Shown one piece after another: positions 48,155-61,440 of a stretch of 64,000 bases of DNA. The position numbers and the translations under genes were made by a program. The notes beneath the pieces were generated by a model. That model made no database searches and was not told where the DNA came from. It saw only the letters and a list, made by a program, of their open reading frames with translations. Positions within the stretch are counted from its first letter, which is position 1, and every line of letters begins with the position of its first letter. The stretch comes from Apostichopus japonicus (taxonomy: Eukaryota > Echinodermata > Holothuroidea > Aspidochirotida > Stichopodidae): the NCBI RefSeq assembly GCF_037975245.1, contig NC_092578.1, forward strand, positions 18,947,321 through 19,011,320, read 5' to 3'.

Positions 48155-51100
48155 TCATTTATCAACTACCTCCCACAGGTTTGATAATGTGAATCCATCT
48201 TTCAGTTTCTCTATCGCAAGGCCCAGCTCCTCTGAGAACACGGGTGGTCTGTCCTTTTCTTTGTTCCCATCTGCAAAATATGCCTGTAAAGTATGAATTG
48301 AAAATTGTGGATTTCAATCCAACCCAAAAGAGGTGAACATATTTAGAAACTACTAACAATACTGATATACAGTTGTGAAGATACCAGATAGTGTCAAAGA
48401 TGGCAGTATCCATATTCATGAGTATCATAAGCTGGCCGTCCAATTAGGACAATCTTTGTCAATTGCGTTTTCATGGCATGCTTCAATCAGAGGCGTTTTT
48501 ATACTCCATTTTTTGATGGGGGTGGGGGGGAGATGCTCTTCTAGGGGGACAGGCAGAGTACTGCTTGACCCTATCCAAACAAGGCAGTCCCCCTCACCCC
48601 CACCCCTTGTTAATACTGGTGGAAAGGTGTAAGACTATGGTTTACCATACATCCAGATCTCTCCAGACATGGCTACCTAGCTAATTCCAAGTTTGAGCAC
48701 AGAAAAGACAAATTTTCAATAGTAACAGTTCGTCAACCATTCTGATTTAACAAGGCATATTGCAATTTTGTTTCACCATTTTCATTTAGAAACCCTCCAG
48801 ATTAATTTTTCCCCACAAAAGTTAAGGGAACACCCCACCCCCCCACCCACCCCTCTCCACTTAGACTGCTACCCAAGCTGCTTAATTGAGACTAACAGGA
48901 CAGGTATCAATTTGCCTGTTTATGTGCGAGGAAGAACAATCGTTCCGTTCAACAATCACAACTTACGGCAAACGCATCGGAGTGGTCCGCTTCGTCTACG
49001 ATGTCCACGTCATCTTGAACACTCTCGACTTTGAGGTCCTCTAGAACCTGCGGGTGTTCATCTCGTTCAAACTCTACCCCTAAGACGGGACTTGAACTGT
49101 AGACCCGGTGCAAAGATTGGATCTCTTTCACCGTCTCCTGCAGTTTCTCCATTGGATCGATACGGAACCCTAGGACGTACCCGCCACTCTGAGAATAGAT
49201 GCAACACGAAAACATATTAGAATGAAACACTTGTAATAGGAGTACTGCTTAGACTTAAGGTGGTTGTATGTTAATCAGTTTATAAAAACATAAATTTTCA
49301 AGATACTTATGCATATGAATTAGACCTTCTTTCATATCCAAAGTACATGATAAATAGTTAAGAACAGAAAGTGTCAGGTAGGAAGAAGGACCTTAAAGCA
49401 AGACTGACTTTATATGAACCATATCTTCAGTGAAATAAAGAAAGAAAAAACTAGACAGTGGAAAAATCAGAGAACAGAAAACAAGAAAGCTTGTTTAAAC
49501 TAGTATAATATATCCATATTAGAAATACTCGCTTCTGATTTTAGTTATGGGATTGAAGCTATTTATGAAATAACGGCAATTCTCCACATGAAAAGGGAGA
49601 TTTATAATATTTTCACCTCCATCACATGCTCTATCATTCCCCCTTATCCTACACTTCATTCCTGACTTTGAGAAATGGAATATTGCAAGTTATCTTCTAC
49701 ACATGAATTTAGAGAAATATATTTTTTAGACATATCTTTGTGAATCCTTACCTGTGATGATGTTTCCAGCACTAGAGCCATTCCAAACTTTGAATCTCTC
49801 ACTTTGACGGAACGCTTGCCACAAAGAAGGAAATATATTTACAAAATGTTTATCAAATTGCCAATCAGCTTTGATGCAAACAGATAAAAACTTAACTGAA
49901 ACATATTAAAATGAAAATTAGAAAAATACAGTTGTTAAATGGTTAATTAGTTTAAAACAATGAAACCACTCAAAAAAGTTAAACCAACCTAGTGTCTGTC
50001 CTTTGACAAATAATTTATCCAGTATTACAGACCAAACTGCTATGCAAAGTGGACAAGTTGCTATAGAAGTGCAAAGATGTATAGCAGGTTTTGTACACAG
50101 AACCATAGTATTTTAAAATAATTATAATAATAATAATAATGGACATTTATAAAAAAAAAAGACGCTCATGGCGCAGTGACACAAACAGTACGACAGGAAA
50201 ACAGTAAACATAATACAAGACAAAAATGCAAACAAAAATGGGCAACATTGGACAAGTAATTAAACAGTTTTCATCAAACAAGTCTTCAGAGAGCGTTTCA
50301 AAGAAGCAAGAGATGGACTGTGTTTTACATGTTCCGGAAGGCTGTTCCACAGAGAAGGGGCAGAAGCAGCAAAAGCTCTTTTGCCCCATGATCGATTTGA
50401 GCGATTTTCACACAGAATTAATTTATTGTGTGATGTCATGAAACTACGATTTGTAGAATGGCGAAGTTCTAACAAAATAGCGATATGATAAAATCAATAT
50501 TTATAGACAGAGTTCACAGCCTTCAAAACTAATACACAAAAATTGATCATGAAATTATTCCCTGGATCTACAATTCAAGAAGTAACTTCATCAGAACTAA
50601 AGAATGACAAGATCGACCGTCAATTAACCGAAACTGTATCAAGAAAAAACAATACAACACAGCCAGGGTGTACATAGCAATTTTAAGGTGCTTGAATTTC
50701 ATTTAACTGCAATATCCTGAAAATATTAGAGTTTATGTTTAAATGCTGTCATGCTTCTTATCATCTGTGTAGCCAATCACGTCATTTTGGTGCTGATAGA
50801 TAACTATGTAACATTAGAAATATTATGCCATGAAATGCACTCACCATCTGTAAATATGGCACGCTGACATTGAAGGATTCGTTGAGATTAGCATGCCACA
50901 CTAGTCTGACATTGGTGATAAAAAATGTACCTAGATTGCCCTGAAAAGTGAAATACAAAAATACTGATCAGGAAATGACGTACAAAATTCATGTTGCAAA
51001 CTTTGTTTAGTTTTATAACAAGAGAAACTGTCAATTAGAATACCAAAATATACAACACTGCCCTCCACAACCCCACCTTCAATATCTGCAACACTTGGTC

Positions 51101-54100
51101 ATGGACCTAGGGTTAACATATTTCTGGAGACGTGGGCTCTTTTTGTCTATCATTCATGAATCCAGGTGGATTTACAAAATTAAAAAAAAAAAATCTGAGG
51201 CTTTGGGTAGTTCTGACAAAGTTGTAATAAATAAAGTGAAGAAAACTTTATCGACTGTCCCAGCTAGGGATTTGGCCATCTCTAGAGTTGTCCATACTTC
51301 TGATTTTTGATATCATCAACATGGTTTTGTAAATTAATTGGATCAACTAGCTATTCATCATCTCCAAACCGCTTCAATGAAAACTTCAATAAAGAAAGGC
51401 AGAATATCTTCCCAAGAAACCACAACAGATTTCGAAACAATGTATGTTCCAGCTTCCCTTAAACAGCAATGATGCATTCTTCACTGAACTATAGAATATC
51501 AATTTCTTTTCTCCTTAAATGTCCATTTTCGACCCTTTATCCTCTCCCACCTCACCACAATCATTCCCCCTCCTCCATCCTCCCATTTGTTAATCTCATT
51601 TACTTGTGCTACAATCACATCTTCAAATAAAATATCAAAGGGAGAGATGTTAGAATGACATTATATATTACCTGATCACTTGATAAATTCCAAACACCAT
51701 TCACTTTATCATAAACTTGTTCAAGTGGTAACAGTCTTAATTGCTTATTCTCTACCACAGCGCCTCTTAATTTCAAATCCCTGTACAGTTTGGACGTCTC
51801 GTATGCCCTGAAAAAAAATAAGATTTTAACTTTTAATTTTGTCAGAATGTACAGTATTGATTGATAGGTATGTCTACTACAGCCTATTAAAGAGCAGCAG
51901 TATTTGACACTAACATCGATGATATGACAGAAGAAAATCAGAAACGAAAACATTGGATGGACGCAAGGAAGTCCATACCTTTAGTAATTTGTGTTGACTT
52001 CCTTTAATGCTTTGTCCGTGTAAGTTCCATTTATTTCCATTTGGACCAATTAAGTTGTGTTGTTTTAAAAACCGACAATACCTTTCATATATCGAAATAA
52101 ATATTCCCATGGATTTTAACATTTTTTTGAAAAAGGTCTGATATGAACCTGTGGACAGCTATGAAGGTAGTAAAGAGTCTGGGCGAGCCGGGGATGAGGT
52201 ACGTAAAAATAAACTCGAATCGAGTATTATTGCACTTGGTCAGAATGTACAGAGCCTCTGTTGTGCCACGTAATTTCTGCAAAGTATACAAACAAAGTAC
52301 TCAAAGTAGGTGAAAAGCAAACTGTTCGAAGGAAGCCCTACCTACGCACCCACCCCCTCCTTAAAAGGAAGCAAATGCAAAACAAAATATGTAGTGTGTT
52401 GATTTAGCTTGGCTGCAAACTTCTGAAGTACAGAGTATTTTCAAAATTAAGTTTGGAATTTTTCTTACTGTTATATTTAAAGACAAATAACTGCAAACAA
52501 ACTAACTGAACATGGTTTATGATTATGAGGTCTTTTCAAAAGAACACCTTTCCTTTGAATTTTCTTTCAAGATTAAATGTAATCTTTCGACAGAAGAAAC
52601 TTCCGACTTACCGAATTAGTTGTCCTTACATTGATATTGATGACACAATTGTACCCCACAGCTGTGAAGAAGATGAAGCAATAATAGTTTAAAAGAGGTA
52701 CAGTTTTACACCCTTGCTTGATTGTGACTTTGAATACAAAACTGCCGGCATTTATCTTAGCTTACATGTATTGACAAAAAAAGAAAACGAGACAGATTTA
52801 AACAGTGTTTGATTTTAAGAAAATCCAGAAGAGAGATACAATGGTTACTTACAAAGGTTGATGCGGGGCATAGAGTGGGAGTGCCACAATAGTCTAAGGT
52901 TTGTTATAATCAGCCTTCCTGTGAAATTTGAGAAGAAAAGAAATAATAATATATCCTTTAAAAGGATAGTCCAGTGAAAATTCTTTTTTTTTTACTAATG
53001 AAAGAAGAACAAACAGATAGAAGGAAATTTTAAGTCCATTTACTTTTAGTGTCTGGTAAATCTTATAACACATTCATGTAATAGTTGATATAACCAAAGT
53101 ATATCTGTTTCAAAAGAACTGAGTTTAGTTGGTGATCCTCCCCAAAACACTATCCTCTGCCACACCCTTCAATCCACCCCACCCCCGCCCCACATGAAAT
53201 GCAGTTAAGTCAGAGGGCACATGTATCTTATTTAGAAATGTCTAAATCCCTCCAAATTACCAAATACAAAAACTTAAGTATTTACTTTGAATTTCCACAA
53301 AATGTTATCTACTTTCCAACATATGGGCACATGGATCCATATCTTTGTAAAAATGACAACCTTCTGTTTTTACTAGTGTTGATGACGATGATAAGGAAAC
53401 ACTTACCCCTTTCTCCATTATTTCCTTTGGTATCTTCCACTGAGTCTAAAACATCCACTGGAAATTCTCCTGGTCGCATACCCATGCTCCTAAGATGCAA
53501 AATATCACTTTTTATAAAATTCAATTATTTGTAAAGATTGTAGCTGGTAAATATAAATTTTGAAATAAATATGATACTTGTACTAGATATGAAATTATGG
53601 AATAGCGCCTGGCTAAACTTTGTCTAAACATGATGACAAGAAAATGTTGACATATATGTTTATTAACTATACAAAAATATGTCCCACAAATGGAAAAGTA
53701 TACAGATCAATGTTTGAGTAGTCACTGGGATGAAAGCAGTAAGGGACAACTTAAAGCAAGTCTAACTTCACTCAAACATGTCAATGGGATTTTACTGTGT
53801 GATTCCCCTCGCACACAGTTAACTCAATGGAGAAGTCCCATTGATTTTTTGTGTGACAGTGAAAAGATTGTCAAAGCAACGATCTTCCAAGAACGATCTC
53901 ACAAAGTTTCGAGGTACTGGTGCAGTCAATCTACTTTGATAAATAGACAGTTTGAGTTCAACCATTTACTGGGTTGGAAATATGAAATCTTTTAGGCCTA
54001 TTTTGTTTTTGGAATATTTGGAAATACTTTTATTGTGCATTATTTTGGCATGACGGCAGCTTGGCCTTTGATGAAGGTCAATTTTCAAGCGGTATCGCGG

Positions 54101-54237
54101 CCATCAGCAGGGCACAATGGTCACTTCGAGCCCGGAATATATTTCAAAAAAAGTTGAAAATCTTACGATGGATTGATATCAAAGCGAACATCACGGTCTT
54201 CCCACAATGCATCGAAGGTGTTGGAACTGTTTGGCAT
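48155..54237 (-). CDS. BBS5: BBS5, BBSome subunit with two PH-like domains (ten exons)
   Basis: Exons in transcript order: 54237-54167, 53489-53407, 52918-52853, 52661-52612, 52276-52149, 51807-51672, 50940-50845, 49814-49752, 49188-48967, 48283-48155. The phases join to 347 residues, close to the ~341 of human BBS5, so the gene is complete. The start [20 protein letters not shown] matches the family N-terminus. Strong family blocks follow: [14 protein letters not shown] (exon 2), [19 protein letters not shown] (exon 5), [20 protein letters not shown] (exons 6-7) and [16 protein letters not shown] (last exon). The protein carries two PH-like repeats (roughly residues 30-130 and 155-260). It is part of the eight-subunit BBSome coat that moves membrane proteins in cilia, and its PH domains bind phosphoinositides. 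The exon 5 donor (GTTCAT) is weak. A minisatellite begins at the stop codon. A LINE relic lies in intron 7. Confidence 0.96.
50117..50480 (-). mobile_element. 5'-truncated CR1/L2-like LINE 3' end
   Basis: The minus-strand frame 50475-50260 encodes the C-terminal tail usual for CR1/L2-type reverse transcriptase proteins: [20 protein letters not shown], then a [10 protein letters not shown] helix. It is followed by a short 3' UTR with CGCCATGAGCG and a terminal (ATT)n tail at 50121-50141. The catalytic domain is absent. It lies in BBS5 intron 7, in the same orientation as the gene. Confidence 0.8.
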
Positions 54238-57200
54238 TTTGCTTCGTTATTGTTAAGCCCAAGAACATCCTACTGTAGAAAGTAAGTTTTGTGGACAAAC
54301 ATTATTGTACACATGTTGCAGGAATATACTTAAATTTTGAAGAAAACAACAATACATGTATATGGTTTATACAAGAACTTGTTCTCTCTAACATCATTAA
54401 ATTACCCAGGCCAAGGCTATGCCATCTTAAGCTAGTTATTTCTAACATACACTGCGAGCGCCCTTTGCTTCACTAGGCCTTGGTTACCTTTTAGATTTAA
54501 CACAGTATTCGAATTTAGGGAACACGGGAAACTACCGTGCATATTGGCTCAAGTTTTGGACTAATATGGGGTTCAAGGCCAGGGCTACTGCCACAATGTT
54601 CCTGTCGTGGAACCGGACCTTGTCAAAATTAGTCTAGGCATATGTTACAGTATTCGGATAGGTAAAATTGAATACGGTTTTCATTGACTTGAGTCTTATA
54701 TCATGAATGAAAATATATACACTAACAGAGTAGGTAAGAATGAGAATGCTTCTGTGGCATCCGACCAAAACTGTTATCCGTCTATAGAGAATATTTGGAA
54801 ATAGAAGCTAGGTTGAAATCGTAACGCATCTGGTTTCCAAGGACAGCAAGAATGTCAGCTAGCCGAAAAGATTGTGATATACTGCCCTCCATTAGTACTT
54901 CTCACTCGCTTATTACAACGTATCAAAACCATAGAAATTGATTAGGAACGCAAGTGATTTTCTTTGAATGCAAGTCCTGACATTTATTGTTTAGTTTAGT
55001 GAAACAAATATTATCTTCTCAAAGCTTTAAATAGCAATGAAGAGCAACTACCACCGATGGTAATCGCATTTAATGGTCTATTTCGTCCCAACATTACATC
55101 TGTAGGTCTTGAATTACAACATCTATCGCCTGCCAGTCATGACCATCCCATCCAACTTCAGTCATTCTTTATAAAGGTCTGCCCCCACCCCGTAATTGTC
55201 TCATTTGTCCACGGAATCATTTTACCCTCACCATACCGACTAACTCCTTCCCTCATTGCAATGAACATTAACAAAATTGGGAAAGAAATGCATTTAGTCT
55301 CAATACACAACCTGCCGCTCTATGCCTCTGCGTCCGAACTTCGGCCAAGCGTACTTAAGCGGACTCTCAAGTTACGCTGCAAGTACGCTTGATTAGGACG
55401 TAAATAAGGTCACCCAGACTGGTAATGTATACATCTTTATCCTACCTTGTGCAATAAGACCCCAGTTCCAATTTTTCCCACCTGCAGCTTCAAATGTTCA
55501 GATGTAAGCAACAATCTTGACTCTTGAGGGGAACAATCAGCATCTATTATAGCGAGGTCAATGTCCACCAATTTAATTTGTATACAAAATATTCTTGACC
55601 CATGAACTTGTAGCAGCTAAATTTCTTAATCTGTCTACATAAAAATCATATTCTTGTGCAAAATTAGCGACAAAACGAAATATGCGTTACGTCATATTCA
55701 TTTTGTTTACTCATCCGAGCAGTTGTAAACAACAACAGAGCGTTGCGAAATCATTTGTTTACATTATGTCGATGAGGCGCAGAGTAGCAGACGATCGTTG
55801 TACTGGTACAAAGTACAATGCTATGCGAAGTATAATAACAAACACTGACTGTAGCCTAGCCTAAGGATCATCACTCGGAAAAGTATGTTTTAACATACAT
55901 AGTACTAAGAATCTCAAATACTACTTGGTACATGAAGTAAACCATTTCGGACTGGGTTATTCAACGAACTGTTGCTTGTGAGTTGTCATAAACGAGTAAA
56001 TCGGCGACGCTAGCTTGTTTGTGTGGCTTATATAATGTAATTTCATGTGCATGCGAAGTATATGTAGCCATGCGAGTACTAATGCTACGTTAGGCAAGTG
56101 ACAATATTTTGGAAGTTAACTTCATGTTAGGTTATAGGGCTAGGCCTCATGGGTTCGAATTTAAGCTAGGTCCTTAAGAACAGAAGAAGCTTAGGCCTTA
56201 CTTAGGCCCCAACTTAAAGTAAGGTTATTATCACATACCACCTAACACTTACATTACTCGCCTACAACCTATTGGGCCAAGGCTATAGGTCCTAGCCCAA
56301 AATACTACTTAGCCAGACTAAGTTAGCCTATATAGAAAAGTGGTCCCAGGTATGATCAAGCCCAAAGTGGTTTTCCCCTTGTTATATGCCTATGATCTAG
56401 TTTGAGCATGTGGCATATTGTGTCCTTTGGTAAGGAAAACTCTGGCAACACCCAGAAAATTTTCTGAGTTGAATGTATGTGAACATAGGCTGGCCTAGGC
56501 CTAACGTAACATTTGAGGAGGAATAGCTTTTATGCTATTGTTTCTTCTGTCGAAATCTCAGCAAATAGTGAAGAAACATGTACAGTCCTGGCTATTGTAA
56601 GGCAGGGTTTTAGTTGATACTTATGTCTGGTTAGCGTGGGCGCTCATACACGAGATTATTCTGCCGAGGGTTAAGCCCGAAATATAGAGATTACACAAGA
56701 AACAGTTCAGGAGACGAATCAGATACTTCTGTCTTGTGATAAACTTTATTGAAGTGTTCAGACTCCAAAATAAGTACAGTAGATGGGATGAAACTTGAAA
56801 CAGTTAAACAATAAAGGGCCTAAAGAGATTAGAACTCAAACAATACATCCTTACAGCACGAAGACTAACTGAGAACTCTGGAATATAAAAATGTGCTTCT
56901 TTGAAGTCCGGCAAACTGGAATAAACAAGCAAGTACGCACACTCAGCTGATTGGCTGAAGTGCCGATAGCGACCAATAATATACTCTTGATTTGGACAAG
57001 CCAATCGATCGCGAACAGCTGAATGCAAATGTCTGCAAATATAATATCATGTCACGCACATAACGTACCCAGAAATACACACAAAAACCCGTATATTCTA
57101 TCAAAAACTAAGGATTCTGGCAGGGTGCCAACCAATGCTAGGAATAAGGTAACTAAACATAACCTTGAACTTTACATGACCTTGTATATACACCAAATAC

Positions 57201-57963
57201 ATCTCACACTATGGAGCAAACCAAGGCTAATGCAGATTACAAAACTTGATGTAAAGAACACAAAATTACAGTTGAATTAAAGTTTGGTGTTTTAGAGGAT
57301 GCAATGGCCGAGAACATCGCCCAAACCCTTCAGTTTCATGAGTAAAGTGTTGGAACCTAGTATGGTATGCAATGTATCATGACCAGTGCACTTAAGGTAA
57401 ATTTAATTTATGACATCACAGCAAAGTAAGATTGGAATTTAGTAGCAATTATTCTTTCAACATGTTTTGTCTCAAGTCTGAAGTCAAAAGAAGATGTATT
57501 TATGCTGTCCACAATTCAGTAATTATTATTTTTTTCTGTTAGGTAAATGATATCACCTCAAATGTTATATGTTTGCATCCAACATAAAGAATAATATTAA
57601 AGAAACCTCCCAGCATTCTTTCTAAACCTTACCTGTTTGTATAATTTTTCATCATTGTATGTAGTATATAGGATGGTTCATGTTCTCCTTATAGACTGCA
57701 TCACCATATGAATTTAAGATGCATTCCACTTAGACATAATTAAGGCAGCGCCATTAATGTACGATCAGTGAAAGAGAATGAAGATGCTCAAACAGAAATA
57801 TTCATTAATCTCATCAAAGTTTTACCAAAATATTTAAAATACAGATGTGCATGACAGACGTGTAGTACAAGTACAACAGCATGAGAAGGAGTAAAAATAG
57901 AATCACCCTTGAGTACCAGTGCAAGGCTCAGTATACAAGTACCAGTACATTATGTCATGATGT

Positions 57964-58090
57964 TATACATACTTGTATGTATTTTAGATCCTCCTGCGAG
58001 CAGGAACTCGTGAAGAAGCCATCATTGGCTTATCAAAGCCGCAAGCTGACCGAAGTCAATCTCTTAGATTCATATTTAACGTCCATACAT
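57964..58090 (-). mobile_element. SINE family B body, partial copy
   Basis: Shares about 105 bp with 59330-59435, including GATCCTCCTGCGAGCAGGAA and TATCAAAGCCGCAAGCTGAC. It is flanked by the same TGTATGTATTT run, but no tRNA-like head is seen next to it. Confidence 0.65.
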
Positions 58091-59295
58091 CCAGACGTCC
58101 ATACATCCATAGGTCCATACATATTTACCGTCCATACTTCATTTCCAAATTGCCTGGATTATCAGTGCATAGCCCATTTGTGTGGTTACAATGACACACA
58201 ACTATGCTAGAATACAAGTACTCATTGCAAGTCTACTCCATCCAGATAAACAAATGCTCAAAGTGTCAGGATTCACCTCACCATGCTCAATCAACAAATG
58301 CATTACTCCCTCCTTTGATTGAATTGTTGTACTATCCACTTACCTCTGGTAAGCAATCCCTTCATTCACTCCCTCCCCCCCCCACACCACATTCCACCCC
58401 TCCCTCTAAAAAGTAGACCTTTGGTTTTTCAAATTGTAAATTGTTTTGTTCAACCATGAATACATTGAAAAGTAGGGAGTTGGGGGAGGGAGAGGGGTAG
58501 GTGCGAGGGGGATCTTCATGTTCCCCTGAAGGGTTAATAACACCCTATCATTACCGTGGTAATACTGAATATATGTTCCAATCACTGTTAAGTGTGTGGT
58601 ATTAGTAGATTTGCTAGATTCCCTATGTTCTTGTAAAGGTCACAGCTTGGCCCTGTTCTGCAATCCTGTACGTGACTGAACTTTGCAGGATCCTTACCTT
58701 AATGGTAGTCATTCCTATCTTTTATGTCCATGATAGATATCTGTTTATGATATTTGACAAAGACGGCATAAATAATGGATGCAGAAAGAAAGAGGGGAAA
58801 AAAGGGGGAAAAAGAAGAAAAGAAAAGAGAAGAATACATATATTCCAACAACTGAGTGTTCAGACTTTGCTTGCTTGAATTACCTGAGCAAACATGTTCA
58901 TAAAATTGGAAAACGTCATATATATATATAGCTTTCTTCATAAAAAACTTTTGCATCAAATAGTTTTTCTTTTCTCGATCTGCCAATTTCTTCAGTGATT
59001 TGTTAATAATTCTACTGCTGCTGTAGCAAACACTGTGCATTCTGTTAGATATCATATTGGCAAGGAAAGTTGAAAGTACTCTAATTTTATATGTTGTGGT
59101 TTATAGTCTGATGTAATGTGTTGGATGCTGCACAGTATTATCGAATGGTTTTATTTTCTATGCTACCCACCTAAACATACATACCAGTGTCTTTATTATT
59201 GTCAAGTGACACATCACTGACCAGTTTTTGTCTCCTCAACAACCACAAAAGGGGAAAAAAGGGGAAATTGTGCACTGGTCCTGGAAAATACAGCA

Positions 59296-59556
59296 TAATA
59301 TATATATATATATGTATGTATGTATGTATTTTGGATCCTCTTGCAAGCAGGAACTCGCGAAGAAGCCATCATTTGCTTATCAAAGCCGCAAGCTGACCGA
59401 AGTCAGTCTCTTACATTCATATTTAACGTCCATGATTATGAATTGTTAATTGTCAACAACTCTGTAACTGGACGACATACATTAATCTGGGAGTGACTCA
59501 AACCGGGGACCTTATGATTGAAAGGCACCGGCGTTAACCACTGAGCTAACACTCCT
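59296..59556 (-). mobile_element. tRNA-derived SINE family B, fuller copy
   Basis: On the minus strand a tRNA-like head (59556-59490) opens with GGAGTGTTAGCTCAGTGG (A box) and has GGTTTGAGTC (B box). A ~115-bp body with TCAGCTTGCGGCTTTGATAA follows, then an ATAC/TATA microsatellite tail. The head is too irregular in its anticodon arm to be a working tRNA. The body is shared with 57964-58090. Confidence 0.7.
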
Positions 59557-60778
59557 ATCAACACTCCTATAAATATTCCTTCATTAAAATATTGTAAAAT
59601 CTAAGACTTTTTCAAATTCTTGCAAAGAAGGCCAAAGTGTGCTCAGTAAAGTTAAATAAATTAGTCAGATTATTGATTTCTTAATTTGGGACTTTCATGG
59701 AGGTGCCTGCCATTCACTCATTAAACAACAAATTTGTGGAAACCACCTAAACCGATTATCAGGACTCATTGATTGTTGATCAAACGTAGTAGTAATCTCA
59801 TCATCATGTTTTATGTCAAACTTTTTGGAATGTGATCCCCGAGCACGTTCCTCATTTTTCTGATTATTGAAACTTGATACGAGGCTTTAAAGAATTGTGC
59901 GATAAAGTTAAGAGCATGGTGAAGTGTTATGGAGACAGTATGTCATATTTGGGGTTCATGGCTCCTTGAATGTCCCTGTCACCAAAAATTAACGAAAACT
60001 GGCTGGCATACATTTAGCGAGAGTCACAATTGTTAGGCTTACTATAGGTAGCCTAACATTAGGTCATCATTAGTGTGTAGGCATCTTGGAAAACAATCTG
60101 GAATTTCACTCATGTTTTGTTTTTTTTAGTTTCTGGAACTTGATTTCCAAGCTAAATATTACTCTACCCCCTTCCCTCTCGCAATTATTATAACAATGTA
60201 CGCCGCTTTGCATTCTAATGTATTTTTTTCTTTCTTCTATTTTCAATTTCTTTGACATCATACCGAGATGGCTTGCAGCAAACATAGCCATCTACCATTG
60301 CCCTACTACCTATGTAAATAAGCTGTGCAAATTTATCGATTGAGTCAGGTTGCTTTCTTAAATTGGCACTTCAGGGACAGATGTCATGAATCAAAATCTA
60401 TTTGATAGAGGTTCAAGATGGCATGAACTTTGTTTTGAAAATCATGTCAACCTGTTAGAGGACCTTTGACCTTTACTTCCCACTACCCTGGCTGTAGGCT
60501 TCTGTAATTTCAAATATGTTTATTTTCATTAATTTTACTTCCCCAGTGAGTACATGAAACGGCAGAAAATTTACACTGTCTTCATTTATTTGTGTTCCAT
60601 GTTGGCCTGAGCAACAGTGAAAACATAAAAACAACAGAAAATAATTCGCAGGGTGGCTTGTTTTAATTCCGAGAGTTGATGGTCTGCTTGTAGCCAGGAT
60701 AAATATCAGATACCGTCTTCTCAAGTATATATGTTTTGAACTTACTCAAGTCAATCAATCTGCAAACTTTCTCTTAAG

Positions 60779-60889
60779 GTATCATTTCCCTGGAGGAGAA
60801 CTCTGGAGCTGCACACCAAAGTTGATTTAATCCTCCCTACACAGTTGGTGGACAGAAGAACCTATTTGGCTGATTTACATATAAATGGT
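60779..60889 (+). CDS. Candidate internal exon of an unidentified gene
   Basis: A pyrimidine-rich stretch ending in AG at 60778 and a good donor (ATG|GTAAGTA) at about 60889 enclose one fully open frame: VSFPWRRTLELHTKVDL, then a short tail ending DLHIN. I do not recognise it and found no matching exon on either side. It could be a coding exon, part of a 5' UTR or chance. Confidence 0.25.
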
Positions 60890-61065
60890 AAGTATATTGT
60901 TTAAGTCTTTAGCATTGTTATTATGAAAGTTGAAAATTAAGTGAATCATGTTTTATTGCAAATAGTATTGTTTTATATATTTTTCCCCCAGTTTTTTATC
61001 CTCTTCCATATTACCCTAGATACTAAATGCGGGAAATATAATAATATTCTACTGTACATACAACC

Positions 61066-61440
61066 AGATAATAATAATAATAATAATAATGTGAGACTTA
61101 GATAGCGCAAAATCAGTAGACAAAAGTCACTGCTCAAGGATTTTACCAAGAAAGCAGATTAATTTACAAACGAACAAGTGTAAAGATGGGTCTTAAGTAG
61201 ACTTTTGAATGTAGAAAGTTTAGAGCAAGTTCGAATGTGATCTGGTAACTTGTTCCAGAGATAAGAGCCAGAGTATTCAAAGCTTCTGTATGCATAGGTC
61301 TTCAAGCGTGATTTAGGTACAGTTAAATACAGTTTGTTGGAGGAACGAAGTGTGCGAGTTGGAATATATGGCAAGAGAAGTTGTGACAGGTACACAGGCT
61401 GTTCCAGATGATGAGCATTTTCTTCCCTTCCTTTTCACAA
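61066..61440 (-). mobile_element. Second 5'-truncated CR1/L2-like LINE 3' end
   Basis: The minus-strand frame ending at 61159 encodes PYIPTRTLRSSNKLYL, then SGSYLWNKLPDHIRT and STFKSLLKTHLY, the same protein tail as the relic at 50260 but from a different subfamily. It ends in GCGCTATCTAAGTCTCACATT and then (ATT)n at about 61068-61090. The 5' part and the catalytic domain are missing. Confidence 0.8.

Larger units (their letters stand above)
54238..60778. other. Region upstream of BBS5 with no confident gene
   Basis: Includes the BBS5 promoter side. Open frames here (for example 55057-55392 and 57881-58210) lack family signatures and splice context. At about 55683-55690 a TTACGTCA CRE-like site lies before a small frame starting MSMRRRVADDR, which might mark another promoter and first exon, but evidence is thin. 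The rest is AT-rich with SINE relics. Confidence 0.45.

Noticed and set aside
56140-56175. B-box-like GGGTTCGAATT suggesting a tRNA or SINE
   Set aside because: No A box or cloverleaf arms at the required distance.
59490-59556. Working tRNA gene
   Set aside because: A and B boxes are good, but the anticodon arm is irregular and the unit is fused to a repeated SINE body and tail.
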